NCBI RefSeq assembly: GCF_025960985.1
Contig: NZ_JAOQMX010000018.1
Location: 1 to 64,000 of the forward strand
Length of the DNA stretch: 64,000 nucleotides
Direction of reading: 5' to 3'
Origin: Flavobacterium psychraerolatum
GTDB taxonomy: Bacteria; Bacteroidota; Bacteroidia; Flavobacteriales; Flavobacteriaceae
Position 1 is the stretch's first letter, and each line of letters starts with the position of its first letter. The notes beneath the pieces were generated by a model, which was not told the DNA's origin, made no database searches, and was given only the letters and a program-made list of their open reading frames with translations. Below are positions 9,592-17,423 of the stretch, piece after piece. The translations under genes were made by a program, and so were the position numbers.

Positions 9592-10735
9592 ACCTAAGAT
9601 TATAAGAACATCTACAGTAGCATTATCTCTGAATGTATTATTGAAGGGGCAATTATCTTTTTTAAATAAGTATTATGAAGTTATAGCTGTTTCAGGTGTG
9701 GATGAAAATTTAGAAGAAGTAGCTACGAGAGAAATGGTTAAAATATCTGATGTTAAAATGCATCGTACTATAAAACCGTTTAGTGATTTATGCTCTTTGT
9801 ATAATCTTTATCGTCTCTTTCGTAAAGAAAAACCAATGATTGTTCACTCTATTACCCCTAAGGCAGGATTACTAAGTATGGTTGCTGCTAAACTTGCAGG
9901 TGTTCCTATTCGAATGCACACTTTTACAGGGTTGATTTTCCCTTCCAAAGGAGGGCTGATGAAAATTCTACTAATTAAGATGGATCAATTCCTTTGCCTT
10001 TGTGCTACGAATATATACCCAGAGGGTAAGGGTGTGGAAAAAGATTTAAAGTTATACAATATCACTCGCAAACCACTCAAAGTTTTAGCGAATGGAAATG
10101 TTAATGGTATCGATTCAAATTTTTATTCTCCTGAACATATAAATAGTAATCAAGATAATGAATTACGAAAATCTCTAAGTATTAAGGAGAATGATTTTGT
10201 CTATATTTTTGTAGGAAGGTTAGTAAAAGATAAAGGAATTAATGAATTAGTAAATGCTTTTTCGAAAGTCCCACTGGAAAATATAAAATTACTACTTGTA
10301 GGAGACGAAGAGAAAGATTTAGATCCTTTAAATGATTTTACTGTTGAGCAAATCAAAAACCACAGCAATATTATTGCTGTGGGCTTTCAAAAGGATGTTC
10401 GCCCCTACTTTAATATTAGTCATGCTTTAGTATTTCCAAGCTATCGAGAAGGGTTTCCCAATGTAGTCTTACAGGCAGGTGCTATGGGATTGCCCTGTAT
10501 AGTGTCAAATATAAGTGGGTGTAATGAAATAATTATGGAGGGTATTAATGGTGCTATTATTCCTGTGAAAGACGAAGAGGCTATTTTAAATAAAATGATA
10601 GAATTTCAGGCAGATATAAAATATTATAATGCATTGAAAAATAATGCTAGAGAGATGGTTTTGTCTAGGTATGAACAAACATACGTGTGGGAATCTATAT
10701 TAAACGAGTATAAACAGTTGATTAATGATGTATAA
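9584..10735 (+). CDS. Family 4 glycosyltransferase, PglA/WbyK-like
   Basis: A 383-aa GT-B enzyme that opens FKPKIIRTSTVALSLNVLLKG, the N-terminus typical of PglA-like transferases that add the second sugar onto a PglC-made lipid-linked first sugar. The C-terminal motif is E289-GFPNVVL-Q297-AGAMGLP. The second Glu of EX7E is Gln here, a variant I believe is common in this subfamily. It overlaps the pglC-like gene by 11 bases, which supports action directly after it. The PglA-like role is inference; GT4 membership is firm. Confidence 0.85.
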   Translation: MFKPKIIRTSTVALSLNVLLKGQLSFLNKYYEVIAVSGVDENLEEVATREMVKISDVKMHRTIKPFSDLCSLYNLYRLFRKEKPMIVHSITPKAGLLSMVAAKLAGVPIRMHTFTGLIFPSKGGLMKILLIKMDQFLCLCATNIYPEGKGVEKDLKLYNITRKPLKVLANGNVNGIDSNFYSPEHINSNQDNELRKSLSIKENDFVYIFVGRLVKDKGINELVNAFSKVPLENIKLLLVGDEEKDLDPLNDFTVEQIKNHSNIIAVGFQKDVRPYFNISHALVFPSYREGFPNVVLQAGAMGLPCIVSNISGCNEIIMEGINGAIIPVKDEEAILNKMIEFQADIKYYNALKNNAREMVLSRYEQTYVWESILNEYKQLINDV

Positions 10736-11330
10736 AATTGTTTTTAAAAGACTTATGGATTTTGTCGCTGCATTAATTGGTTTAATAGTTTTAAGTCCAG
10801 TTTTAGTTATAGTTTTAATTAGTCTGTATTTTGCAAATCAAGGGAAACCATTTTTCTTTCAGCTACGTCCGGGTCTTAATGGAGTTATTTTTAAAATTAT
10901 TAAGTTTAGAACAATGAATGAGAAGAAAGATGCTTCGGGCAATCTTTTATCTGATGCCGAAAGACTTACAAGAATAGGTGCATTTGTACGAAAAACATCC
11001 CTTGATGAAATTCCACAACTGATAAATGTTTTAAAAGGCGATATGAGCTTAATAGGTCCTAGACCTTTATTACCGCAATATCTTTCATTATATAATGATT
11101 TTCAAAGTAGAAGGCACGAAGTAAAACCAGGAATTACAGGATGGGCACAAGTGAATGGCAGAAATGCTATTTCCTGGCAAAAAAAATTTGAATATGATGT
11201 GTGGTATGTTGATAATTTATCAATAGCAATAGATATGAAGATTTTTCTCATGACTATTAAAAAAGTATTTGTTAGTGAAGGTATAAACATGCAGGGGCAG
11301 GTAACTACCGAAGCATTTAAAGGAAATTAA
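10725..11330 (+). CDS. pglC: PglC-like undecaprenyl-phosphate phosphosugar transferase
   Basis: A 201-aa small monotopic phosphoglycosyltransferase that should start repeat-unit synthesis by moving a phosphosugar onto undecaprenyl phosphate. It has the re-entrant hydrophobic helix (about 10-33, FVAALIGLIVLSPVLVIVLI), the RPG/KFRTM block, and the catalytic Asp-Glu pair in KTSLDEIPQLINVLKGDMS (about residues 92-93). These are followed by GPRPLLPQYL and PGITGWAQVNGRN. The size matches PglC (about 200 aa), not WbaP/WcaJ. With pglD and pglE next and a pglF-like gene at 17424, UDP-bacillosamine is the likely donor. Confidence 0.87.
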   Translation: MMYKIVFKRLMDFVAALIGLIVLSPVLVIVLISLYFANQGKPFFFQLRPGLNGVIFKIIKFRTMNEKKDASGNLLSDAERLTRIGAFVRKTSLDEIPQLINVLKGDMSLIGPRPLLPQYLSLYNDFQSRRHEVKPGITGWAQVNGRNAISWQKKFEYDVWYVDNLSIAIDMKIFLMTIKKVFVSEGINMQGQVTTEAFKGN

Positions 11331-11331
11331 A

Positions 11332-11940
11332 ATGTACTTATTTGGAGGAAGCGGACACTGCAAAGTTATTATTGACATTATAAAAAAAAATAATTTATAT
11401 GAGATTACGTCAATAATTGACGATAATCCCGTTTTGGATAAAATTTGTGGAATTGACATTGTTAGAAGGGTGAAATTTAATGAAGATGATTCACTTTTTA
11501 TTTCAATAGGCGATAATAAGATAAGAAAAAAAATAAGTAATAAGTACACTAATGTTAATTATCCAATATTGATTCATTCTAATGCAGTCATAGGAATTAA
11601 TGTTAGTATAGCTCGTGGTACGGTTATAATGGCTGGAGCTATTGTTAATTCAGATACAAGAATTGGTAAACAATGTATTATTAATACTAGTGCTGTCGTA
11701 GAACATGATAATATAATAGAAGACTTCGTCCATATATCTCCTAATGCTACTCTTGCAGGGAATGTAAGTGTTGGTGAAGGTACTCAAATAGGAATTGGAG
11801 CTTGTGTAATTCAAGGTTTGAAAATTGGCAAATGGTGTACAATTGGAGCCGGATCTGTCGTCCTGAAAGATGTACCCGACTTTGCTGTTGTAGTAGGAAA
11901 TCCTAGTAAAATAATAAAATATAATAAAGAACATGAATAA
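11332..11940 (+). CDS. pglD: PglD-like sugar N-acetyltransferase
   Basis: A 202-aa left-handed beta-helix acetyltransferase. An N-terminal Rossmann-like part (LFGGSGHCKVIIDII) binds the nucleotide sugar, and hexapeptide repeats fill the C-terminal half. The stretch VVEHDNIIEDFVHISPNA closely follows the active-site region of Campylobacter PglD, including the catalytic His. In that pathway it acetylates the 4-amino group to give UDP-N,N'-diacetylbacillosamine. It lies 1 base after pglC and overlaps pglE by 8 bases, so all three are translationally linked. Confidence 0.86.
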   Translation: MYLFGGSGHCKVIIDIIKKNNLYEITSIIDDNPVLDKICGIDIVRRVKFNEDDSLFISIGDNKIRKKISNKYTNVNYPILIHSNAVIGINVSIARGTVIMAGAIVNSDTRIGKQCIINTSAVVEHDNIIEDFVHISPNATLAGNVSVGEGTQIGIGACVIQGLKIGKWCTIGAGSVVLKDVPDFAVVVGNPSKIIKYNKEHE

Positions 11941-13078
11941 CTCAAAAATATGGCTTTCATCTCCACACATGGGAGGAAATGAACAAAAATTTGTACAAGA
12001 AGCTTTCGATACTAATTGGGTTGCACCTTTAGGACCTAATGTGAATGGTTTAGAAAATGATTTAGAAAATTATCTAGGTAGTGAAAGCTATGTTGGTGCT
12101 TTAAGTTCAGGAACTGCAGCGATACATTTAGGTTTGATTTTATTGGGTGTTAAAGCTGGCGATGAAGTAATTTGTCAAAGTATGACATTTTCAGCATCAG
12201 CAAATCCAATTTTATATTTAGGGGCAACGCCTGTTTTCATAGATAGTGAATCAGATACTTGGAATCTTTGTCCAATTGCCTTGGAAGAAGCAATTGTAGA
12301 CAGAATTGCAAAGGGGAAAACACCCAAGGCAATAGTCGCAGTCCATTTATATGGTGTGCCATACAAAGTAGATGAAATTAATACTATTGCTAAAAAATAC
12401 AATATTCCTGTACTCGAGGACAGTGCAGAAGCTTTAGGAAGTTCCTATAAAGGACAAAAGTGCGGTACTCTTGGTGATATAGGTGTATTGTCATTTAATG
12501 GTAATAAGATTATAACAACATCTGGAGGTGGGGCGATAGTCACAAAAAGCAAAGAATTAAAGGATAGAGCTGTTTTTTTTGCAACTCAATCTCGAGATGA
12601 CGCACCTCATTATCAGCATAGCGAAATAGGATATAATTATCGAATGAGTAATATTTGCGCGGGTATTGGTCGTGGTCAAATGGAAGTGTTAGATAAGCAC
12701 ATAGCTTTACGTAGAGAAATGAATTCCTTTTATATTGATTTATTTAAAGATATTCATTTTGTGAAAGTTTTTCAAACTGATGAAGAGATTTCTTTTTCTA
12801 ATTATTGGTTGAGTGCTATTGAAATAGTTCCCAATAATGAGTATGGGATTACGAGTGAAAGTCTTCGATTAGCGCTTGACGCTGCTAATATCGAATCTCG
12901 TCCGTTATGGAAGCCGATGCATTTGCAACCTATATTTTCCAATTATCCTTATTACGGATCTGACGTTAGTCAAAGATTGTTTGAAAATGGATTGTGTTTG
13001 CCGTCAGGTTCAAATTTATCTGATGAGGATAAAATAAGAATTAAAAAAGCTATAGTTAGATTTTTTGAAGAAAGATAA
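11933..13078 (+). CDS. pglE: PglE-like PLP-dependent aminotransferase
   Basis: A 381-aa DegT/DnrJ/EryC1/StrS-family aminotransferase. The start (LSSPHMGGNE, then WVAPLGPNVN) and the PLP lysine region SFNGNKIITTSGGG, with Lys192, match Campylobacter PglE closely, as does RPLWKPMH near the C-terminus. It should transaminate the UDP-4-keto-6-deoxy-GlcNAc made by the PglF-like dehydratase. It is full length. It closes the pgl group, and about 110 bases follow before the next gene. Confidence 0.9.
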   Translation: MNNSKIWLSSPHMGGNEQKFVQEAFDTNWVAPLGPNVNGLENDLENYLGSESYVGALSSGTAAIHLGLILLGVKAGDEVICQSMTFSASANPILYLGATPVFIDSESDTWNLCPIALEEAIVDRIAKGKTPKAIVAVHLYGVPYKVDEINTIAKKYNIPVLEDSAEALGSSYKGQKCGTLGDIGVLSFNGNKIITTSGGGAIVTKSKELKDRAVFFATQSRDDAPHYQHSEIGYNYRMSNICAGIGRGQMEVLDKHIALRREMNSFYIDLFKDIHFVKVFQTDEEISFSNYWLSAIEIVPNNEYGITSESLRLALDAANIESRPLWKPMHLQPIFSNYPYYGSDVSQRLFENGLCLPSGSNLSDEDKIRIKKAIVRFFEER

Positions 13079-13190
13079 ATTATCAGTATTTAAGAAATAA
13101 AATATCTCCTAGCTGATATGAAGTAAATGATAAATATTATACCAAGCTGAAATTGAATAACTTTATGTCCCAAGAACCGAATTTTTATGT

Positions 13191-13871
13191 ATGTTTATTT
13201 TAGCTGCTGTAGCATATGCTCTTTCGATATTTATTGACGTTGCCGCATATCATTTTAAATATTATATACAGGATAATAAAAACACAAGACATCTGTTGTC
13301 TTTAATAAATATTTTTCAGTATTGCTCTCGTGGATTTATTTTGATATTTATACCGATTATGGCCTTTGTAACCGAATCTGTTAAAGATAAAAATGAAATA
13401 TGGTTAATAACAATATTAGCACATTTTTCAGTAATAATAGTGTTATTGCCTCTTTATTCACATCAGTTTACGTTTGCTTTCTCTAAATTTGTGATTACAA
13501 AGTTAAATTTCTTTTTTGGTAAATCTAAGCCCATTAATTTGAAGCTAATTAATCGGCAGCCTATAGGGTTTAAGTTAACCGTTAGAAATTGTATTTTGTT
13601 TGTTACAAATTATATCGCAGGTTTTTTGTTTTCATTCAGTATTACTTTTTTGTATTATATAAGTTTTTCTTTTCCTCAGAAAGCCTTGACGCTTAGTTCG
13701 ATGACGCAGGTTATCAACATGTTTGGATCTATTATTTTGATTATTTTCATTGATCCCAGAATTATGGGGGCAATAGATGATGGAGAAGGATTTGCAGAAA
13801 TTAAGATATTGACAACTAGTCGAATTTTGGTACATATCACTTTATTTATTATTCTACTTTTATTAAAATGA
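13191..13871 (+). CDS. Polytopic membrane protein, possibly Amj-like (DUF2837)
   Basis: A 226-aa protein with about six hydrophobic helices. Helix 1 starts at the Met itself (FILAAVAYALSIFIDVAAYHF). Near the C-terminus it has IIFIDPRIMGAIDDGEG, a charged signature. The arrangement recalls Amj-type lipid II flippases (DUF2837), including the N-terminal I-D-x-x-A-Y pattern and the late V/I-D-P-R motif. I hold this loosely. It overlaps the EpsG-like polymerase gene by 4 bases, so a role in moving a lipid-linked glycan is plausible. If not Amj-like, it is an unrecognised integral membrane protein. Confidence 0.6.
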   Translation: MFILAAVAYALSIFIDVAAYHFKYYIQDNKNTRHLLSLINIFQYCSRGFILIFIPIMAFVTESVKDKNEIWLITILAHFSVIIVLLPLYSHQFTFAFSKFVITKLNFFFGKSKPINLKLINRQPIGFKLTVRNCILFVTNYIAGFLFSFSITFLYYISFSFPQKALTLSSMTQVINMFGSIILIIFIDPRIMGAIDDGEGFAEIKILTTSRILVHITLFIILLLLK

Positions 13872-14890
13872 TATTTATTATTACTTTATTAACTTTTTTG
13901 TTTTACTACTTTGCAAGTTTGGCAGTTGATAAGCCGCGGAAACAACAGATATTTATTTTGTGTTTTATTAGTTCTTCAGTTGTTTTAAGAGATATAATAA
14001 ATATTACTTTAAATAATGATTATTATTTATATTACAATTTTAAAATATTTCATAAGCCAGATGGCTTTCTCTCCTTTTTGATAAATGAACCTTATCTCTA
14101 CTGCATTTATTCGATATTTAATAACTTTTTTGAATTAAAATCAGATGTCTTTTTAGCTATGTATTGGTTTAATTTTTTAATTAACACATCTTTTTTTATT
14201 TGGATATTGACAAGAAGAGATGTTGAAGTATTTAAAAAAATGATCCTATTTGTTCTTTATTATTTTGTTCTGGGATTTGTAGTGCTTAGAAATGGTCCAA
14301 GCTATATTTTATTTTCACTTTTTTTTTATTATACCTTTAGAGATTTCAAATTTAAATGGGTTTTATTGACTCCATTTATGCATATAAGTTCATGTGTGAT
14401 ACTCGTGACTTATTTTTATAGGAATAAATGGTATTATATAGTAACAATGCTTACACCCATAATACTAATTTTTCTTTTTTTCCTTTTCAGTAAGTTCTTA
14501 CATTCCTTACCAGCTTTTGAATCTATTTTATTTAAAATTAACTATTATTCAAAAGGAATGAAGGCTATTGGTTTAGCACATAAAGTTTTCTTTATTTTTG
14601 TTTGTTGCTTGTTTTTGACAGGGGTTTTTTTGTATAAAGAAAGAATGAATCATCCCATACTTGTGACGACTATGCTTGTTTATACACTTTCATTTTTTAT
14701 AAACCCTTCAGTAGCTCATCGTTTTTCGCCATATATACTTTTTGCATTACTATTAGCTCCATTTTCCTTTGCAAAAGGTAATGGCAAGGTGATAATAGTA
14801 AATCATTTGACTGTATTGTTATTTCCTGTGTTTTTATATTCACTTTTTTTAGCTCATAAAAATAGTTTATTTCTAGAATGGTTCAGTTAA
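13868..14890 (+). CDS. EpsG-family polymerase-like membrane protein
   Basis: A 340-aa polytopic membrane protein with about 10 helices. The central stretch FVVLRNGPSYILFSLFFYY, then FRDFKF and LTPFMHISS, follows the pattern of EpsG/Wzy-like proteins: an Arg at a helix start, then a conserved His-x-Ser-Ser ahead of the next helix. It would polymerise a lipid-linked repeat unit in the periplasm. It forms a two-gene unit with the upstream membrane protein and is followed by the rhamnose genes. It duplicates the expected role of the 5530 gene, so one may serve a different polymer. Confidence 0.68.
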   Translation: MIFIITLLTFLFYYFASLAVDKPRKQQIFILCFISSSVVLRDIINITLNNDYYLYYNFKIFHKPDGFLSFLINEPYLYCIYSIFNNFFELKSDVFLAMYWFNFLINTSFFIWILTRRDVEVFKKMILFVLYYFVLGFVVLRNGPSYILFSLFFYYTFRDFKFKWVLLTPFMHISSCVILVTYFYRNKWYYIVTMLTPIILIFLFFLFSKFLHSLPAFESILFKINYYSKGMKAIGLAHKVFFIFVCCLFLTGVFLYKERMNHPILVTTMLVYTLSFFINPSVAHRFSPYILFALLLAPFSFAKGNGKVIIVNHLTVLLFPVFLYSLFLAHKNSLFLEWFS

Positions 14891-14934
14891 ATAATTTGGT
14901 TTCAAAATTTATCAATAAAAATTAAAATAATAAT

Positions 14935-15483
14935 ATGAACATAGAACAAACACCAATAAAAGACTTAGTAGTAATTACACCAGTTGTTTTTGAAGATGAA
15001 AGAGGCTATTTTATGGAATCTTATAATGAAAATAAATTAAAAGATTTAGGAGTAAATATAGATTTCGTACAAGACAATCAATCTTTTTCAAAAAGAGGAA
15101 CGCTAAGAGGACTACATTATCAGAATCCTCCATTTGCTCAAACTAAATTAATTAGAGTATTGGAAGGAGAAATAATTGATGTTGCAGTAGATTTAAGAAA
15201 AGATTCCCCTACATTTGGTCAGTCTTTCAGTGTTAAGCTAACGTCTGAAAATAAAAAACAATTATTAGTGCCACAAGGTTTTGCTCATGGCTTCTCTGTA
15301 GTAAGTGAAACAGCATTGGTAATGTACAAATGTGATCAATATTATAATAAAGCCAGTGAAGGCGGAATTCGATTTGATGATGCTGAATTAAACATCGACT
15401 GGGGAATAGATTTGAAAGATGCAATTGTATCAGACAAAGATTTAGTTTTGCCAGATTTTAAAAATTGTAATAGCGAATTTTAA
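14935..15483 (+). CDS. rfbC: dTDP-4-dehydrorhamnose 3,5-epimerase
   Basis: A 182-aa cupin-fold enzyme for the third step of dTDP-L-rhamnose synthesis. It has the family blocks DERGYFMESYNE, the RGTLRGLHYQ block with catalytic His61, and LLVPQGFAHGFSV. Size is normal for RfbC/RmlC. The stop codon overlaps the rfbD start by 1 base (TAATG). No rfbB (dTDP-glucose 4,6-dehydratase) lies beside it, so the substrate must come from a gene outside the window. Confidence 0.95.
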   Translation: MNIEQTPIKDLVVITPVVFEDERGYFMESYNENKLKDLGVNIDFVQDNQSFSKRGTLRGLHYQNPPFAQTKLIRVLEGEIIDVAVDLRKDSPTFGQSFSVKLTSENKKQLLVPQGFAHGFSVVSETALVMYKCDQYYNKASEGGIRFDDAELNIDWGIDLKDAIVSDKDLVLPDFKNCNSEF

Positions 15484-16340
15484 TGCAAAAAATAGTAATC
15501 ACTGGAGGAAATGGTCAATTAGGATCGGAATTAAAAGTTCTATCTAAACTATATTCACAATTTGACTGGGTTTTTACCGATTGGCAAGAACTAGACTTGT
15601 GTAATTTGGATGCTTTAGAAAAAAGTATTTCATCAATTAATCCTCAAATAATAATCAATTGTGCTGCACATACAGCGGTTGATAAAGCAGAATCTGAGGT
15701 TGAATTGTCGGATATACTTAATCATCAGTCCGTTGCGATCATGGCTAAATGGAGTTTTCAAAACAACTGTAAATTTCTTCATGTTTCAACAGATTATGTT
15801 TTCGATGGTAATTCTTCGATAGCATTAACCGAAGAAGCAGCAACGAATCCGATCAATGTATACGGGGTGACGAAATTAGCGGGAGAAAAAGCATGTTTAA
15901 AAAATAATCCTGATGCTATTATTATCAGAACATCATGGGTATACTCAAGTTTTGGAAATAATTTTGTGAAAACAATGTCACGCTTAATGCAAGAAAGAGA
16001 TACGCTAAGTGTAGTAAACGATCAAATTGGGAGTCCAACATATGCTGCAGATTTGGCGGCTGCAATTATGACTATTATCGCGGGTACGAAATGGGAAGCT
16101 GGAATTTTTAATTTTTCAAATGAAGGCGAAATTAGTTGGTATCAATTTGCCTTGGCGATACAAGAAATCGGGAAATTTGACTGTGATGTAAGCGGAATAC
16201 CGGGATCAAATTACCCAACACCTGCTAAAAGGCCTAGCTTTTCTTTATTGGATAAATCAAAAATTAAAACTACGTACGCTGTTTTAGTTCCTGATTATAA
16301 AGTGAGTTTAGCAAAATGCATGGCTATCTTAGAAAGTTAG
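15483..16340 (+). CDS. rfbD: dTDP-4-dehydrorhamnose reductase
   Basis: A 285-aa short-chain reductase for the last step of dTDP-L-rhamnose synthesis. It has the GGNGQLG nucleotide-binding loop (residues 8-14), STDYVFDG, and the catalytic Tyr127-x3-Lys131 in NVYGVTKLAGE. RTSWVYSSFGNNFVKTM is also typical of RfbD. It is translationally coupled to rfbC and followed by rfbA after 70 bases. Confidence 0.95.
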   Translation: MQKIVITGGNGQLGSELKVLSKLYSQFDWVFTDWQELDLCNLDALEKSISSINPQIIINCAAHTAVDKAESEVELSDILNHQSVAIMAKWSFQNNCKFLHVSTDYVFDGNSSIALTEEAATNPINVYGVTKLAGEKACLKNNPDAIIIRTSWVYSSFGNNFVKTMSRLMQERDTLSVVNDQIGSPTYAADLAAAIMTIIAGTKWEAGIFNFSNEGEISWYQFALAIQEIGKFDCDVSGIPGSNYPTPAKRPSFSLLDKSKIKTTYAVLVPDYKVSLAKCMAILES

Positions 16341-16410
16341 AAGTTATTTAAGTACTTATTTATAGCAGTAAAAATATATTCATTATTTTTTAATGTAAAA
16401 ACAAAATACT

Positions 16411-17277
16411 ATGAAAGGAATTATATTAGCAGGAGGTTCAGGAACTCGATTGCATCCTTTAACACTTGCCATGAGCAAGCAAATGATGCCAGTTTATGAT
16501 AAACCAATGATTTATTATCCACTTTCGACTTTAATGTCGGCTGGGATTAATGAAGTTTTAATTATTTCAACGCCACATGATTTACCAAATTTCAAGAAAC
16601 TATTGGGAGATGGAAGTGCATTAGGATGCAAGTTTACTTATGCTGAGCAAGCCATACCAAATGGTTTAGCGCAAGCATTTGTAATTGGTGAGGATTTTAT
16701 TGGTAAAGATAGTGTTGCTCTAGTCTTAGGAGATAATATTTTCTTTGGCTCAAATATGAAAGAGTTACTTCAAGCCAATAATAATCCAGAAGGTGGTGTA
16801 GTATTTGCTTACCATGTTTCGGATCCAGAACGTTATGGTGTTGTAGAGTTTGATAAAGATTTCACAGCAATGTCGATAGAAGAGAAACCTTTAAATCCAA
16901 AATCCAATTATGCAGTTCCGGGACTTTATTTCTACGATAATTCAGTAGTTGAAATAGCAAAAAATATTCAACCATCTGCACGAGGAGAATATGAAATTAC
17001 AGATGTGAATAAGGTCTATTTGGAACAAGGGAAATTAAAGGTAGGTATCTTGAGTAGAGGAACCGCATGGTTGGATACGGGTACTTTTAATAGCCTTATG
17101 CAAGCTGGACAATTTGTTCAAGTTATAGAAGAAAGACAAGGACTTAAAATTGGTTGTATAGAAGAAATTGCTTGGCGCCAGGGATTCATCTCTGGTCAAC
17201 AATTGCGTGATCTTGCCTTACCACTTGTTAAATCAGGATATGGAGAGTACTTGATAAGTCTTCTAAAACACAATTAG
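16411..17277 (+). CDS. rfbA: Glucose-1-phosphate thymidylyltransferase
   Basis: A 288-aa nucleotidyltransferase that makes dTDP-glucose from dTTP and glucose-1-phosphate, the first step toward dTDP-rhamnose. It has [11 protein letters not shown] (residues 8-18), [10 protein letters not shown] near residue 110, and [20 protein letters not shown]. Full length. rfbC-rfbD-rfbA are in order without rfbB. A gap of about 146 bases follows before the PglF-like gene. Confidence 0.96.
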   Translation: MKGIILAGGSGTRLHPLTLAMSKQMMPVYDKPMIYYPLSTLMSAGINEVLIISTPHDLPNFKKLLGDGSALGCKFTYAEQAIPNGLAQAFVIGEDFIGKDSVALVLGDNIFFGSNMKELLQANNNPEGGVVFAYHVSDPERYGVVEFDKDFTAMSIEEKPLNPKSNYAVPGLYFYDNSVVEIAKNIQPSARGEYEITDVNKVYLEQGKLKVGILSRGTAWLDTGTFNSLMQAGQFVQVIEERQGLKIGCIEEIAWRQGFISGQQLRDLALPLVKSGYGEYLISLLKHN

Positions 17278-17423
17278 GGAGATGATTTTTCTGGGTAGTT
17301 GTTGAATAATAAGATAAGGTATTTCATTCTAATTATTGGAATTACTCCCTATAATTGATCAAATTGGTTAACTTAGTAAGTATTTAGTTAATTTTGATGC
17401 GTATATAATAATTAAATTAATAA

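Noticed and set aside
11220..11549. 109-codon - strand frame
   Set aside because: It lies antisense to pglC and pglD, which are clear genes; the composition is a shadow of their codons.
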